A stretch of DNA of 64,000 nt. It comes from CAWUFC02 sp963921335 (GTDB taxonomy: Bacteria > Pseudomonadota > Gammaproteobacteria > Pseudomonadales > Halieaceae). The DNA is taken from the NCBI GenBank assembly GCA_963921335.3, contig CAWUFC020000001.1, forward strand, positions 1,488,001-1,552,000. The letters are read 5' to 3'. Below are positions 7,886 through 16,070 of this stretch, piece after piece. The position numbers were made by a program, and so were the translations under genes. The notes under the pieces were generated by a model that saw only the letters and a program-made list of their open reading frames with translations, ran no database searches and was not told the DNA's origin. How positions within the stretch are numbered: the first letter of the stretch is position 1; every line of letters starts with the position of its first letter.

Positions 7886-8413
7886 ATGTCCAGAGTTGCT
7901 AACAGCCCCGTAACGTTGCCCAGCGGCGTTGAGGTCAAGCTAAACGGTAAAGACCTCACCGTTAAAGGCGGCAAGGGTGAACTGCAGATGACTATCGTTG
8001 AAGGAGTAGACATCTCGCAGGAAGAAAATGTGCTGACTTTCGCCGCTGCCGACAAGGCCAGCGTTGCGATGTCCGGAACCACACGTGCCCTGGTCAACAA
8101 CATGGTTGTTGGCGTTTCAGAGGGTTTCGAGAAGAAGCTGCAGCTGAACGGTGTTGGTTATCGTGCCTCCGTTTCCGGCAAAAAGCTGAACCTGACTCTG
8201 GGTTTCTCGCACCCGGTTGAGTATGAACTGCCCGAGGGTATTTCAGCTGAAACTCCGAGCCAGACCGAGATCGTGGTTAAAGGTATTGATAAGCAGGCTG
8301 TGGGGCAGGTAGCAGCGGAGATCCGCGCTTTCCGTCCGCCAGAGCCTTACAAGGGTAAAGGTGTTCGTTACGCGGATGAGTATGTCCGTCGTAAGGAAGC
8401 CAAGAAGAAGTAG
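7886..8413 (+). CDS. rplF: 50S ribosomal protein L6
   Basis: This 175-residue L6 has two similar domains and lies near the factor-binding site. It begins MSRVANSPVTLPSGVEVKLN and ends with the family signature RPPEPYKGKGVRYADEYVRR followed by a lysine-rich tail. An 8-bp spacer leads into rplR. Confidence 0.97.
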   Translation: MSRVANSPVTLPSGVEVKLNGKDLTVKGGKGELQMTIVEGVDISQEENVLTFAAADKASVAMSGTTRALVNNMVVGVSEGFEKKLQLNGVGYRASVSGKKLNLTLGFSHPVEYELPEGISAETPSQTEIVVKGIDKQAVGQVAAEIRAFRPPEPYKGKGVRYADEYVRRKEAKKK

Positions 8414-8421
8414 GTAAAGGT

Positions 8422-8772
8422 ATGAGCGCTAAGAATGATTCAAGGCTGCGTCGCGCACGTCGCGCTCGCGCCAAAATGCGGGAACTGGGTGTAAACCGTT
8501 TGTCGGTTCACCGTACGCCCAAGCACATTTATGCCCAGGTACTGGCTCCTGCTGGTGACAAGGTTCTGGCTCAGGCCAGCACCCTGGACAAAGACCTGCG
8601 CGGTGGCAGCACTGGCAACGTGGGCGCAGCTGCCGAAGTTGGCAAGCTGGTAGCCGAGCGCGCCAAGGCAGCTGGCATTGAGAAGGTAGCGTTTGATCGC
8701 GCCGGTTACAAGTATCTCGGTCGCGTAAAAGCCCTGGCTGACGCTGCTCGTGAAAATGGTCTGGAATTCTAA
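8422..8772 (+). CDS. rplR: 50S ribosomal protein L18
   Basis: This 116-residue L18 binds 5S rRNA with L5. The basic N-terminus RLRRARRARAKMRELGVNRL and the C-terminal GIEKVAFDRAGYKYLGRVKA are typical. GGTAAAGGT precedes the ATG. The gene sits 8 bp after rplF and 11 bp before rpsE. Confidence 0.97.
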   Translation: MSAKNDSRLRRARRARAKMRELGVNRLSVHRTPKHIYAQVLAPAGDKVLAQASTLDKDLRGGSTGNVGAAAEVGKLVAERAKAAGIEKVAFDRAGYKYLGRVKALADAARENGLEF

Positions 8773-8783
8773 GGTTACCGATT

Positions 8784-9296
8784 ATGGCGTTTAACGATCG
8801 CAAGAAAGAAGACAACTCCGAAGGCCCGCAGGAAAAACTGGTTCAGGTAAACCGGGTTGCGAAAGTAGTGAAGGGTGGTCGTATCTTCGGCTTCACCGCA
8901 CTCACCGTAGTTGGTGATGGCAACGGCAAGGTTGGCTTTGGACGCGGTAAAGCGCGCGAAGTACCTGTTGCTATCCAGAAGGCCATGGAAAATGCCCGTC
9001 GCAACATGATCGAAGTGGAGCTGGATAACGGCACCATTCAGTATCCGATCAAAGCGAACCACGGCGCTTCCAAGATTTACATGCAGCCGGCCTCTGAAGG
9101 TACCGGTGTAATTGCCGGTGGTGCAATGCGTGCGGTTCTCGAAATCGCTGGCGTTCACAACGTACTGGCCAAGTGTTACGGCTCTACCAACCCGGTGAAC
9201 GTGGTTCGCGCCACCATCAAGGGCCTGCAGGAAATGCAATCTCCCGACGCTGTTGCCGCCAAGCGTGGCAAGACCGTTGAAGAGATTTTGAACTAA
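8784..9296 (+). CDS. rpsE: 30S ribosomal protein S5
   Basis: This 170-residue S5 acts in decoding fidelity and mRNA unwinding with S3 and S4. Its dsRBD-like N-domain includes LVQVNRVAKVVKGGRIFGFT, and the motif GKVGFGRGKAREVPVAIQKA follows. The C-domain carries GGAMRAVLEIAGVHNVLAKC. The length is normal. Confidence 0.97.
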   Translation: MAFNDRKKEDNSEGPQEKLVQVNRVAKVVKGGRIFGFTALTVVGDGNGKVGFGRGKAREVPVAIQKAMENARRNMIEVELDNGTIQYPIKANHGASKIYMQPASEGTGVIAGGAMRAVLEIAGVHNVLAKCYGSTNPVNVVRATIKGLQEMQSPDAVAAKRGKTVEEILN

Positions 9297-9322
9297 GACA
9301 TATAGAGTGGATTGGCTGAGTC

Positions 9323-9505
9323 ATGTCTAAAGCAACCATCAAGGTAACGCAGATTCGCAGCAGCAACGGCCGCCTGAAGGCACATAAGGCCTGCATTGCT
9401 GGCCTGGGCCTGCGTCGCATTGGTCACACCGTGGAAGTCGAGGATACTCCTTCCGTACGCGGCATGATCAACAAAGTTAACTACATGCTTCGAGTTGAGG
9501 AGTAA
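9323..9505 (+). CDS. rpmD: 50S ribosomal protein L30
   Basis: This 60-residue L30 has the family core IKVTQIRSSNGRLKAHKACI followed by GLGLRRIGHTVEVEDTPSVR. Its small ferredoxin-like fold binds 23S rRNA. It lies 26 bp after rpsE and ends in VEE, with GAGGAG just before the rplO start inside its last codons. Confidence 0.97.
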   Translation: MSKATIKVTQIRSSNGRLKAHKACIAGLGLRRIGHTVEVEDTPSVRGMINKVNYMLRVEE

Positions 9506-9510
9506 GGGCG

Positions 9511-9956
9511 ATGAGTGAATCTATGCGTCTTAACACGCTGAGCCCAGCTCCGGGTTCGCGCAAGGATGCCAAGCGCGTCGGCCGTGGTATTGGCAGCGGT
9601 TTTGGCAAAACCTGTGGCCGTGGCCACAAAGGTCAAAAGTCACGCTCAGGCGGTTCTGTGAAGCCCGGTTTTGAGGGTGGCCAGATGCCTCTGCAGAAGC
9701 GTCTGCCGAAGTATGGTTTTACTTCGCGCATTGCTCGCACCACAGCGCAGATTCGCCTCGGTGAACTGAATGCTGTCGAAGCAGAAGTGATCGATCTGGA
9801 AGCGCTGAAAGCGGCTGACCTGGTGAAGGACAATGTGCAGCGTGCATGTGTGTTCCTGTCCGGTGACTGAATAAAGCTGTAACCCTGAAAGGTCTGGCGG
9901 TAACCAAGGGCGCTCGTGAAGCTATCGAGCAAGCCGGCGGAAAGATCGAGGAATAA
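9511..9956 (+). CDS. rplO: 50S ribosomal protein L15, interrupted by an apparent 1-base deletion
   Basis: L15 is a late-assembly 23S rRNA protein of about 144 residues. The frame from ATG 9511 matches through GRGHKGQKSRSGGSVKPGFE and GQMPLQKRLPKYGFTSRIA but stops at TGA 9868-9870 after 119 codons. One base later the frame continues LNKAVTLKGLAVTKGAREAI and ends in the canonical QAGGKIEE at 9954-9956, one base before secY. A single missing base near 9865-9867 (GA? CTG AAT) explains both parts. ATG 9511 is chosen over 9523 because AGGAG at 9498-9502 fits it, although the family usually starts at MRLNTLSP. The restored length is about 148 residues. Confidence 0.9.
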
Positions 9957-11287
9957 ATGGGTAAACCGCAACTGCCCGGCGGTGTAAACACCGCAGGACT
10001 GGGCGAGCTCTTTGCTCGCCTTCGTTTTGTTTTGATGGCGATCATTGTGTATCGCATCGGCACCCATATTCCGGTGCCGGGTATCAATCCGGACCAGATC
10101 GCGGCGCTGTTTAACCAGAACCAGGGCACCATTCTGGGTCTGGCCAATATGTTTAGCGGGGGTGCGCTGGAGCGCATGAGTATCCTCGCACTGGGCATCA
10201 TGCCTTACATCTCTGCATCGATCATCATGCAGCTGATGTCGGCAGTGAGTCCGCAGTTGGAGCAGCTGAAAAAAGAGGGCGAGTCTGGTCGCCGCAAGAT
10301 CAGCCAGTACACACGCTACCTGACGGTAGTGTTGGCGATCATCCAGGCTACGGGCATGTCAGTAGGCATGGCCAACCAGGGTATGGCATACAGCGTGAAC
10401 CTTTTGTTCTACGTGGTGTCGATTACCTCCCTGGTAACCGGGGCCGTCTTTATGATGTGGCTTGGTGAACAGATTACGGAGAAGGGTGTTGGTAACGGCA
10501 TTTCTCTCCTGATTTTTGCAGGTATTGTTGCTGGCTTGCCGGCAGCGATCGGACAGTCGCTAGAGTCGGCGCGTCAGGGTGAACTCAATATCCTGATCTT
10601 GCTGTTTATCCTGGTGCTGGCCATCGCGGTGATCTACATGATCGTCTTTATTGAGCGGGGGCAGCGCCGGATTACGGTGAACTACGCTAACCGCCAACAG
10701 GGACGTCGTCAGTACCAGGCCCAGAGCAGCCATTTGCCGCTCAAGGTCAATATGTCGGGCGTAATCCCGGCGATTTTTGCCAGCAGTATTCTGCTGTTCC
10801 CCGCCTCGATCGCGCAGTGGTTCGGCGGTGGCGGCGAATCGGATCTGCTGCAGGAACTGGCCCTGGCATTGGTCCGGGGCAACCGCTGAACATTTTGTTG
10901 TTCACGGTATTGATTGTGTTTTTCTGCTTCTTCTATACGGCGTTGATGTTTAACCCGGAAGAAGTGGCTGACAACCTGAAGCGTTCAGGCGCTTTTGTAC
11001 CGGGTATCCGTCCCGGCCAGCAGACTGCCAACTATATCGACGGCGTGCTGACACGATTGACGGTATTTGGAGCGGCCTATATCGCGCTGGTTTGTCTGAT
11101 GCCACAGTTTTTGGTGGTGATGTGGAACGTGCCCTTTTACCTGGGCGGCACATCCCTGCTGATCGTGGTGGTTGTGGTCATGGATTTCATGGCCCAGGTA
11201 CAGAGCCATATGATGTCGCAGCAGTATGACTCGGTCATGAAAAAGGCCAACCTGAAGAATTACGGCGGCGCCGGAAAGGTCCGGTAA
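9957..11287 (+). CDS. secY: Protein translocase subunit SecY, interrupted by an apparent 1-base deletion
   Basis: SecY is the ten-helix channel of the Sec translocon in the inner membrane. The first frame covers residues 1-304, including the plug region and GLANMFSGGALERMSILALG, then reaches TGA at 10887-10889. The next frame continues GPGQPLNILLFTVLIVFFCF and FVPGIRPGQQTANYIDGVLT to the C-terminal KKANLKNYGG and stop at 11285-11287. Adding one G at 10871-10872 (TTG GGT CCG) gives 443 residues, the E. coli length. The protein is essential, so a sequence error is more likely than a real mutation. The ATG directly follows the rplO stop. Confidence 0.93.
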
Positions 11288-11310
11288 ACCGCAAGAGTGG
11301 AGAAGAAGTC

Positions 11311-11427
11311 ATGAAGGTTAGAGCTTCAGTAAAGAAAATTTGCCGCAACTGTAAAGTCGTGCGCCGCAAGGGTGTAGTGCGCGTTATTTGCAGCGCGGAA
11401 CCGCGTCACAAGCAGCGTCAGGGCTGA
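11311..11427 (+). CDS. rpmJ: 50S ribosomal protein L36 (zinc-binding form)
   Basis: This 38-residue L36 begins MKVRASVKKICRNCKVVRRK. Zinc-ribbon ligands C11, C14, C27 and H33 are all present, so it is the zinc-requiring form rather than the zinc-free paralogue made under zinc limitation. It follows secY by 23 bp with AGTGGAGAAG upstream and closes the spc part. The rpsM promoter lies 22 bp downstream. Confidence 0.96.
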   Translation: MKVRASVKKICRNCKVVRRKGVVRVICSAEPRHKQRQG

Positions 11428-11449
11428 TTGGCCGGGTTTCGCCAAGTTG

Positions 11450-11478
11450 TTGATTTTTTTAAATGAAATCGCTAGAAT
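11450..11478 (+). promoter_or_regulatory. Promoter of the alpha operon (rpsM-rplQ)
   Basis: TTGATT (11450-11455) and TAGAAT (11473-11478) are spaced by exactly 17 bp. Transcription should start near 11485, about 63 bases before rpsM. The -10 is the same TAGAAT hexamer seen at the rpsJ and rplU promoters of this window. Confidence 0.7.
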
Positions 11479-11547
11479 TGCGCGCCTTTTACCCCTAGGG
11501 GTATTCGGGCGAGTGAGTCTCGCGTAAGTATTTTTGGAGAGTTTTGG

Positions 11548-11904
11548 ATGGCTCGTATAGCCGGTGTAAACATTCCCGATAACAAGCATGCTGTTATCTC
11601 GCTGACCTACATCTATGGCGTGGGTAAAACCAAGGCCAAAGAGATGTGTGCTGCTACTGGTGTAGAAGAGCAGACAAAAATCGGTGAATTGAACGAAGAG
11701 CAGATGGATGCACTGCGTGCGGAAGTCGGCAAGCTGACGGTTGAAGGTGACCTGCGTCGTGAGGTGTCTATGAACATCAAGCGCTTGATGGACCTGGGTT
11801 GTAACCGTGGCCTGCGTCATCGTCGCAGCCTGCCGCTGCGTGGCCAGCGTACCAAGACCAATGCCCGTACTCGTAAGGGTCCGCGCAAGCCGATCCGTAA
11901 GTAA
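11548..11904 (+). CDS. rpsM: 30S ribosomal protein S13
   Basis: This 118-residue S13 forms inter-subunit bridges and contacts the P-site tRNA. MARIAGVNIPDNKHAVISLT, the helix-two-turn-helix region and the C-terminal RGQRTKTNARTRKGPRKPIR are standard. The ribosome-binding site GGAG lies at 11536-11539. Unlike most gammaproteobacteria, 163 bp rich in hairpins separate it from rpsK. Confidence 0.97.
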   Translation: MARIAGVNIPDNKHAVISLTYIYGVGKTKAKEMCAATGVEEQTKIGELNEEQMDALRAEVGKLTVEGDLRREVSMNIKRLMDLGCNRGLRHRRSLPLRGQRTKTNARTRKGPRKPIRK

Positions 11905-11913
11905 TCTATAAAA

Positions 11914-12041
11914 CCGCTAGAGGCCCGGGCTTCGTAGCGGGAACGGTGACGCTAAGTCACTAAATAGACAAAGGTGAGGCTACTGCACCTCAAAAAAGAG
12001 TAGAGACACACCTTATTAGTGTAGCTACACCGAAGTGTAGC
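11914..12041 (+). promoter_or_regulatory. Array of four hairpins between rpsM and rpsK
   Basis: Four successive inverted repeats can be read: CCGCTA/TAGCGG (11914-11919, 11935-11940), GTGAC/GTCAC (11946-11950, 11956-11960), AGGTG/CACCT (11972-11976, 11986-11990) and GCTACAC/GTGTAGC around a CGAA tetraloop (12024-12030, 12035-12041). None is followed by a T-run. In E. coli S4 represses the alpha operon through an RNA structure upstream of rpsM; this array sits one gene later. A role as S4 target, processing site or attenuator is inference. Confidence 0.5.
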
Positions 12042-12067
12042 GTTGATATTAAGACAGGAACTTAAGT

Positions 12068-12460
12068 ATGGCTAAGCCAGGTGCCAAGGGCACTCGTAAA
12101 AAAATTTCCAAGACCGTTGTTGACGGCATCGCGCACATTCACGCGTCCTTCAACAATACCATCATCACTATCACTGACCGTCAGGGCAACACCCTGAGCT
12201 GGGCCACCGCCGGTGGTTCAGGTTTCCGTGGTTCTCGTAAAAGCACCCCCTTTGCTGCGCAGGTTGCAGCTGAGCGTGCTGGCGAAGCTGCCAAGGAATA
12301 CGGTTTGCAGAACCTGGACGTCCAGGTGAAGGGCCCCGGCCCGGGTCGTGAGTCTGCCGTTCGTGCCCTGAACGGTTGTGGGTTCAAGATCAGCAATATT
12401 ACTGACGTCACGCCGACTCCCCATAACGGCTGCCGTCCTCCCAAGAAACGTCGCGTATAA
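12068..12460 (+). CDS. rpsK: 30S ribosomal protein S11
   Basis: This 130-residue S11 lies on the 30S platform close to the mRNA exit. HIHASFNNTIITITDRQGNT, WATAGGSGFRGSRKSTPFAA and the C-terminal PTPHNGCRPPKKRRV are family signatures. It is preceded by a long hairpin-rich spacer and followed by rpsD after 15 bp. Confidence 0.97.
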   Translation: MAKPGAKGTRKKISKTVVDGIAHIHASFNNTIITITDRQGNTLSWATAGGSGFRGSRKSTPFAAQVAAERAGEAAKEYGLQNLDVQVKGPGPGRESAVRALNGCGFKISNITDVTPTPHNGCRPPKKRRV

Positions 12461-12475
12461 AGGCAGGTATTCAAC

Positions 12476-13096
12476 ATGGCTAGATATATCGGACCCAAGT
12501 GCAAGCTGTCCCGCCGTGAAGGAACTGACCTGTTCCTCAAGAGTGGCGTTCGTGCACTGGAAAGTAAGTGTAAAGTAGAAAATGCTCCTGGCCAGCACGG
12601 CGCCCGTCGCGGTCGCTTGTCTGACTATGGTGTACAGCTGCGTGAAAAGCAGAAAGTTCGTCGTATTTACGGCGTACTGGAGAAGCAGTTCCGCAACTAC
12701 TACAAAGAAGCAGCGCGTCTGCGTGGTGCAACTGGTGAAAACCTGCTGCGTCTGCTGGAATCGCGTCTGGATAACGTGGTTTACCGCATGGGCTTCGGCT
12801 CTACCCGCGCAGAAGCGCGTCAGCTGGTATCTCACCGCGCGATTCTGGTGAATGGCCAGAGCGTCAACATTCCTTCTTACCAGGTAAGCCCCGGTGACGT
12901 GGTTTCCATCCGTGAGAAAGCCAAAAAGCAGCTGCGTGTTCAGTCTGCCCTGGCACTGGCAGCCCAGCGTGGTGAGCCTGAGTGGATTGAAGTAGACAGC
13001 GACAAGCTGGAAGGTACTTTCAAGGCCTATCCCGATCGTCAGGATCTGTCTTCCGAGATCAATGAAAACCTGATCGTCGAACTTTACTCCAAGTAA
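12476..13096 (+). CDS. rpsD: 30S ribosomal protein S4
   Basis: This 206-residue S4 is a primary 16S rRNA binder and, in E. coli, the translational repressor of the alpha operon. The N-terminal MARYIGPKCKLSRREGTDLF, the S4 RNA-binding domain (RLDNVVYRMGFGSTRAEARQ) and the C-terminal ending VELYSK are standard. It is of the zinc-free type: its N-terminus lacks a CxxC cluster. Confidence 0.97.
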   Translation: MARYIGPKCKLSRREGTDLFLKSGVRALESKCKVENAPGQHGARRGRLSDYGVQLREKQKVRRIYGVLEKQFRNYYKEAARLRGATGENLLRLLESRLDNVVYRMGFGSTRAEARQLVSHRAILVNGQSVNIPSYQVSPGDVVSIREKAKKQLRVQSALALAAQRGEPEWIEVDSDKLEGTFKAYPDRQDLSSEINENLIVELYSK

Positions 13097-13130
13097 TCCA
13101 CTGATCGGACAAAGATACACAGGAGCTTAT

Positions 13131-14135
13131 ATGCAGACTGCAGTAAACGAATTTTTGACTCCGCGCGTGATTAACGTAGACGCCAAGAGCGATACCCGTG
13201 CCCAGGTAACCCTGGAGCCGCTGGAGCGTGGCTTTGGCCACACTCTGGGTAACGCCCTGCGTCGCATCCTGCTGTCCTCTATGCCGGGCTGCGCCATCAC
13301 TGAAGTTGAGATTGACGGCGTACTCCACGAGTACAGCGCTATCGAAGGTGTGCAGGAAGACGTGATCGAAATCCTTTTGAACCTGAAAGGTGTTGCTCTG
13401 CTGATGCACGGCAAGGACACCGCCGAGCTGACCCTGAGCAAGAAAGGCCCGGGTGCGGTCACCGCTGGTGATATTCAGGTCGATCACGAGATCGAGATTC
13501 GCAACCCTGAGCATGTGATTTGCCACCTGAATGGCAAGTCAGAGATCAGCATGACCCTGACCGTTGCTCGTGGTCGTGGCTACTCTCCCGCTGACAGCCG
13601 TGAGTCTGAAGAAGAAGAGACTCGTGCGATTGGCCGTCTGCAGTTGGATGCCACTTATAGCCCGGTTCACCGCGTGTCCTATGTAGTTGACGCTGCTCGT
13701 GTAGAGCAGCGCACCAACCTGGACAAGCTGGTTCTGGATCTCGAGACCAATGGCACCATCGACCCTGAAGAAGCGATTCGTCGCGCTGCTACGATCCTGC
13801 AGCAGCAGCTGGCTGTATTCGTTGACCTCGAGAGCGAGAAGCTGGAAGACGTACCTGAAGAAGAGGACGATGTCGATCCGATTCTGCTGCGTCCGGTCGA
13901 CGACCTGGAGCTGACGGTTCGTTCCGCCAACTGCCTCAAGGCAGAGAACATTTACTACATTGGTGACCTGGTTCAGCGCACCGAGGTCGAGCTTCTGAAG
14001 ACCCCGAACCTGGGCAAGAAATCACTGACCGAGATCAAAGACGTACTGGCATCCCGCGGCCTGAGCCTGGGTATGCGCCTGGACAACTGGCCGCCGGCCA
14101 GCCTGAAAAACGACGACCGGGTACTGAGCGTCTAA
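13131..14135 (+). CDS. rpoA: RNA polymerase subunit alpha
   Basis: This 334-residue alpha subunit assembles core RNA polymerase through its N-terminal domain (about residues 1-235; FGHTLGNALRRILLSSMPGC near residue 35). The acidic linker EKLEDVPEEEDDVDP leads to the C-terminal domain (about 250-334; RSANCLKAENIYYIGDLVQR), which binds UP elements and activators. It is co-transcribed with rpsM, rpsK, rpsD and rplQ. AGGAG lies just before the ATG. Confidence 0.98.
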   Translation: MQTAVNEFLTPRVINVDAKSDTRAQVTLEPLERGFGHTLGNALRRILLSSMPGCAITEVEIDGVLHEYSAIEGVQEDVIEILLNLKGVALLMHGKDTAELTLSKKGPGAVTAGDIQVDHEIEIRNPEHVICHLNGKSEISMTLTVARGRGYSPADSRESEEEETRAIGRLQLDATYSPVHRVSYVVDAARVEQRTNLDKLVLDLETNGTIDPEEAIRRAATILQQQLAVFVDLESEKLEDVPEEEDDVDPILLRPVDDLELTVRSANCLKAENIYYIGDLVQRTEVELLKTPNLGKKSLTEIKDVLASRGLSLGMRLDNWPPASLKNDDRVLSV

Positions 14136-14161
14136 CACACTGTATTTAAAGGACTGGAAAA

Positions 14162-14566
14162 ATGCGTCATCGTCATAGCGGACGTCAGTTAAACCGCAAC
14201 AGCTCTCACCGCAAGGCCATGTTCCGTAACATGACTGCCTCGCTGGTAGAGCACGAGCTGATCAAAACCACCTTGCCCAAGGCCAAGGAGCTGCGCCGTG
14301 TCGCTGAGCCCCTGATCACCCTGGCTAAGGAAGACAGTGTGGCCAATCGTCGTTTGGCGTTTGACCGCCTGCGTGACAAGGCTGCCGTCGGTAAGCTGTT
14401 CTCTGAACTGGGTCCCCGGTATCAGGAACGCCCCGGTGGTTACATTCGTATCCTCAAGTGTGGCTATCGAGCCGGCGACAAGGCCCCCATGGCTTTTGTT
14501 GAGCTGGTTGATCGCCCGCAGGTAGACATCGACGACGATGATGCCTTTGAGGCCGAAGAAGATTAA
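14162..14566 (+). CDS. rplQ: 50S ribosomal protein L17
   Basis: This 134-residue L17 starts MRHRHSGRQLNRNSSHRKAM, the family signature, and includes LPKAKELRRVAEPLITLAKE. Its acidic tail DIDDDDAFEAEED is variable between lineages. It is the last gene of the superoperon and is followed 18 bp later by a canonical intrinsic terminator. Confidence 0.97.
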   Translation: MRHRHSGRQLNRNSSHRKAMFRNMTASLVEHELIKTTLPKAKELRRVAEPLITLAKEDSVANRRLAFDRLRDKAAVGKLFSELGPRYQERPGGYIRILKCGYRAGDKAPMAFVELVDRPQVDIDDDDAFEAEED

Positions 14567-14584
14567 GCACCACTGAGTGCATCG

Positions 14585-14614
14585 AAAGCCGGGCAATGCC
14601 CGGCTTTTTTTTTT
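14585..14614 (+). terminator. Intrinsic terminator of the ribosomal superoperon
   Basis: AAAGCCGGGC (14585-14594) pairs with GCCCGGCTTT across the loop AAT and is followed by a run of ten T including the stem end (14605-14614). This is a textbook Rho-independent terminator. It ends only 25 bases before the next coding start. Confidence 0.93.
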
Positions 14615-14625
14615 ACTTCTTGAAG

Positions 14626-14631
14626 TATACT
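14626..14631 (+). promoter_or_regulatory. Possible -10 box giving a near-leaderless arabinose-pathway mRNA
   Basis: TATACT at 14626-14631 would place the transcription start near 14638, only about two bases before the ATG at 14640. No Shine-Dalgarno sequence is visible upstream of that ATG and no good -35 box is seen within the terminator tail. A leaderless transcript is therefore possible; terminator readthrough is the alternative. Confidence 0.4.
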
Positions 14632-14639
14632 TTTCGCCC

Positions 14640-16070
14640 ATGACAGATAAGAGCCAGAAACCGGTACTCACCGTCGACCTCGACGGCACCCTTATGCGTG
14701 GTGATCTCGCGGGGGAGTCCCTTCTTGTCTTTCTGCGCGCTAATCCCCTGCGTGTATTTCAGGTGATCAAGTGGGCCCGTGTGAGCAAGGCCCACGTTAA
14801 ACGCCAACTGGCCGAGCGCGTCGAGATCGACTACGAGCACCTGGCTTACAACCAGGATGTGGTCGACTTTGTCGCCAGCGAGCAGGCCGCAGGTCGCCGC
14901 ACCTGCCTGGCGACCGGATCCGACGAAATACTGGTGAAGCCCCTGGCAGAGCACGTGGGCTGCTTTGACGATGTAGTCGCCAGTGATGGCGTGACCAACA
15001 AGACCGGCCGTGACAAGGTCGCTGCCCTGGATGAAGCCTACGGCGCTGGCAACTACAGTTACATCGGCAACAGCTCTGTTGACTATCGGGTGTGGCCAGA
15101 CAGCCAGCAGGTCTACGTTGTATCTGCCAGTGAAAGGTTTACCCGGGCCGTTGAAAGCCGATTCACCATCGACAAATTGTTTCAGCATCACGGTGACAGC
15201 CCGCTGACGTGGCTGCGTCAGATGCGTGTATACCAGTGGCTTAAAAACCTGCTGCTGTTTGTGCCGCTATTGGTTGGTCATGCCTATGGCGATGCAGGCA
15301 GTGTCGCTACCAACGTACTGGCCTTCTTGTCCTTTTCACTGTGCGCCAGTGCTATTTATGTGATGAATGATCTGGCGGACTTGCCTCATGATCGGCGACA
15401 CCCCAGGAAGCGTTACAGGCCGCTGGCCAATGGCGATATGCACATGCTGGTCGGGATCCTGCTGTTTCCCCTGTTGCTGGTACTTTCCCTGGCTTTGGCC
15501 TTGTTTCTGCCGACGGACTTCCTTTGGGTGCTGCTGGCCTATGCGGGTCTCACCACAGCCTATTCGGTGTGGCTGAAACGATTGCCCATTGTCGATGTGA
15601 TAGTACTGGCAAGCTTGTACACTCTGCGTATTGTTGCCGGGGGTGAGGCTCTCGATATTTACCTGACGGACTGGTTGCTGTTGTTCAGTATGTGCCTGTT
15701 CTTCTCGCTGGCCCTGCTCAAGCGCTATACCGAACTGCGTGAAGTGGTTAAACAGGGCGATGACAGCGCCGGTGGTCGCGGCTATCGCGCCGGGCACAGT
15801 CAACTGGTGCTCTGGCTGGGCGTGGTGTCCGGCTTGGCGGCGGTGGCGGTGCTATTCCTTTACATCGACAGTGCTGCAGTTCAGCAACACTACAGCAACC
15901 TGACAGCCCTCTGGCTCACCTGTCCAATCTTGCTGCTCTGGGTTTGGCACATGTGGCGGTCTTCGTTGAAGGGCAGGATGCTCGATGATCCTATCCTGTT
16001 TGCGGCTCGAGATCCGGTCAGCCTCGGCTGCGCACTGGCGCTGGGTATCAGCTTCGTGGTGGCTGTTTAA
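14640..16070 (+). CDS. HAD-UbiA fusion: predicted polyprenyl-phosphate phosphoribosyltransferase
   Basis: A 476-residue two-domain protein. Residues 1-180 are a HAD-type hydrolase (DLDGT at 13-17, ATGS at 91-94, GNSSVD at 143-148). Residues about 190-476 are a multi-helix UbiA prenyltransferase with NDLADLPHD (243-251) continuing DRRHPRKRYRPLANGD, the pattern of mycobacterial Rv3806c, which joins PRPP to decaprenyl phosphate. The HAD part could remove the 5-phosphate afterwards; that is inference. The start is ATG 14640; an earlier in-frame start would cross the terminator. The stop overlaps the next start (TAATG). The next two genes are DprE1- and DprE2-like, which strongly supports the assignment over a ubiquinone-type UbiA. 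Confidence 0.8.
   Translation: MTDKSQKPVLTVDLDGTLMRGDLAGESLLVFLRANPLRVFQVIKWARVSKAHVKRQLAERVEIDYEHLAYNQDVVDFVASEQAAGRRTCLATGSDEILVKPLAEHVGCFDDVVASDGVTNKTGRDKVAALDEAYGAGNYSYIGNSSVDYRVWPDSQQVYVVSASERFTRAVESRFTIDKLFQHHGDSPLTWLRQMRVYQWLKNLLLFVPLLVGHAYGDAGSVATNVLAFLSFSLCASAIYVMNDLADLPHDRRHPRKRYRPLANGDMHMLVGILLFPLLLVLSLALALFLPTDFLWVLLAYAGLTTAYSVWLKRLPIVDVIVLASLYTLRIVAGGEALDIYLTDWLLLFSMCLFFSLALLKRYTELREVVKQGDDSAGGRGYRAGHSQLVLWLGVVSGLAAVAVLFLYIDSAAVQQHYSNLTALWLTCPILLLWVWHMWRSSLKGRMLDDPILFAARDPVSLGCALALGISFVVAV

Noticed and set aside
10817..11287. A separate membrane protein gene downstream of secY
   Set aside because: Its residues from GPGQPLNILL onward are the last helices of SecY; the beginning is out-of-frame SecY sequence.
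12218..13120. Long open frame (300 codons) antisense to rpsK-rpsD
   Set aside because: Shadow of two certain ribosomal genes with strong codon bias; no independent evidence.
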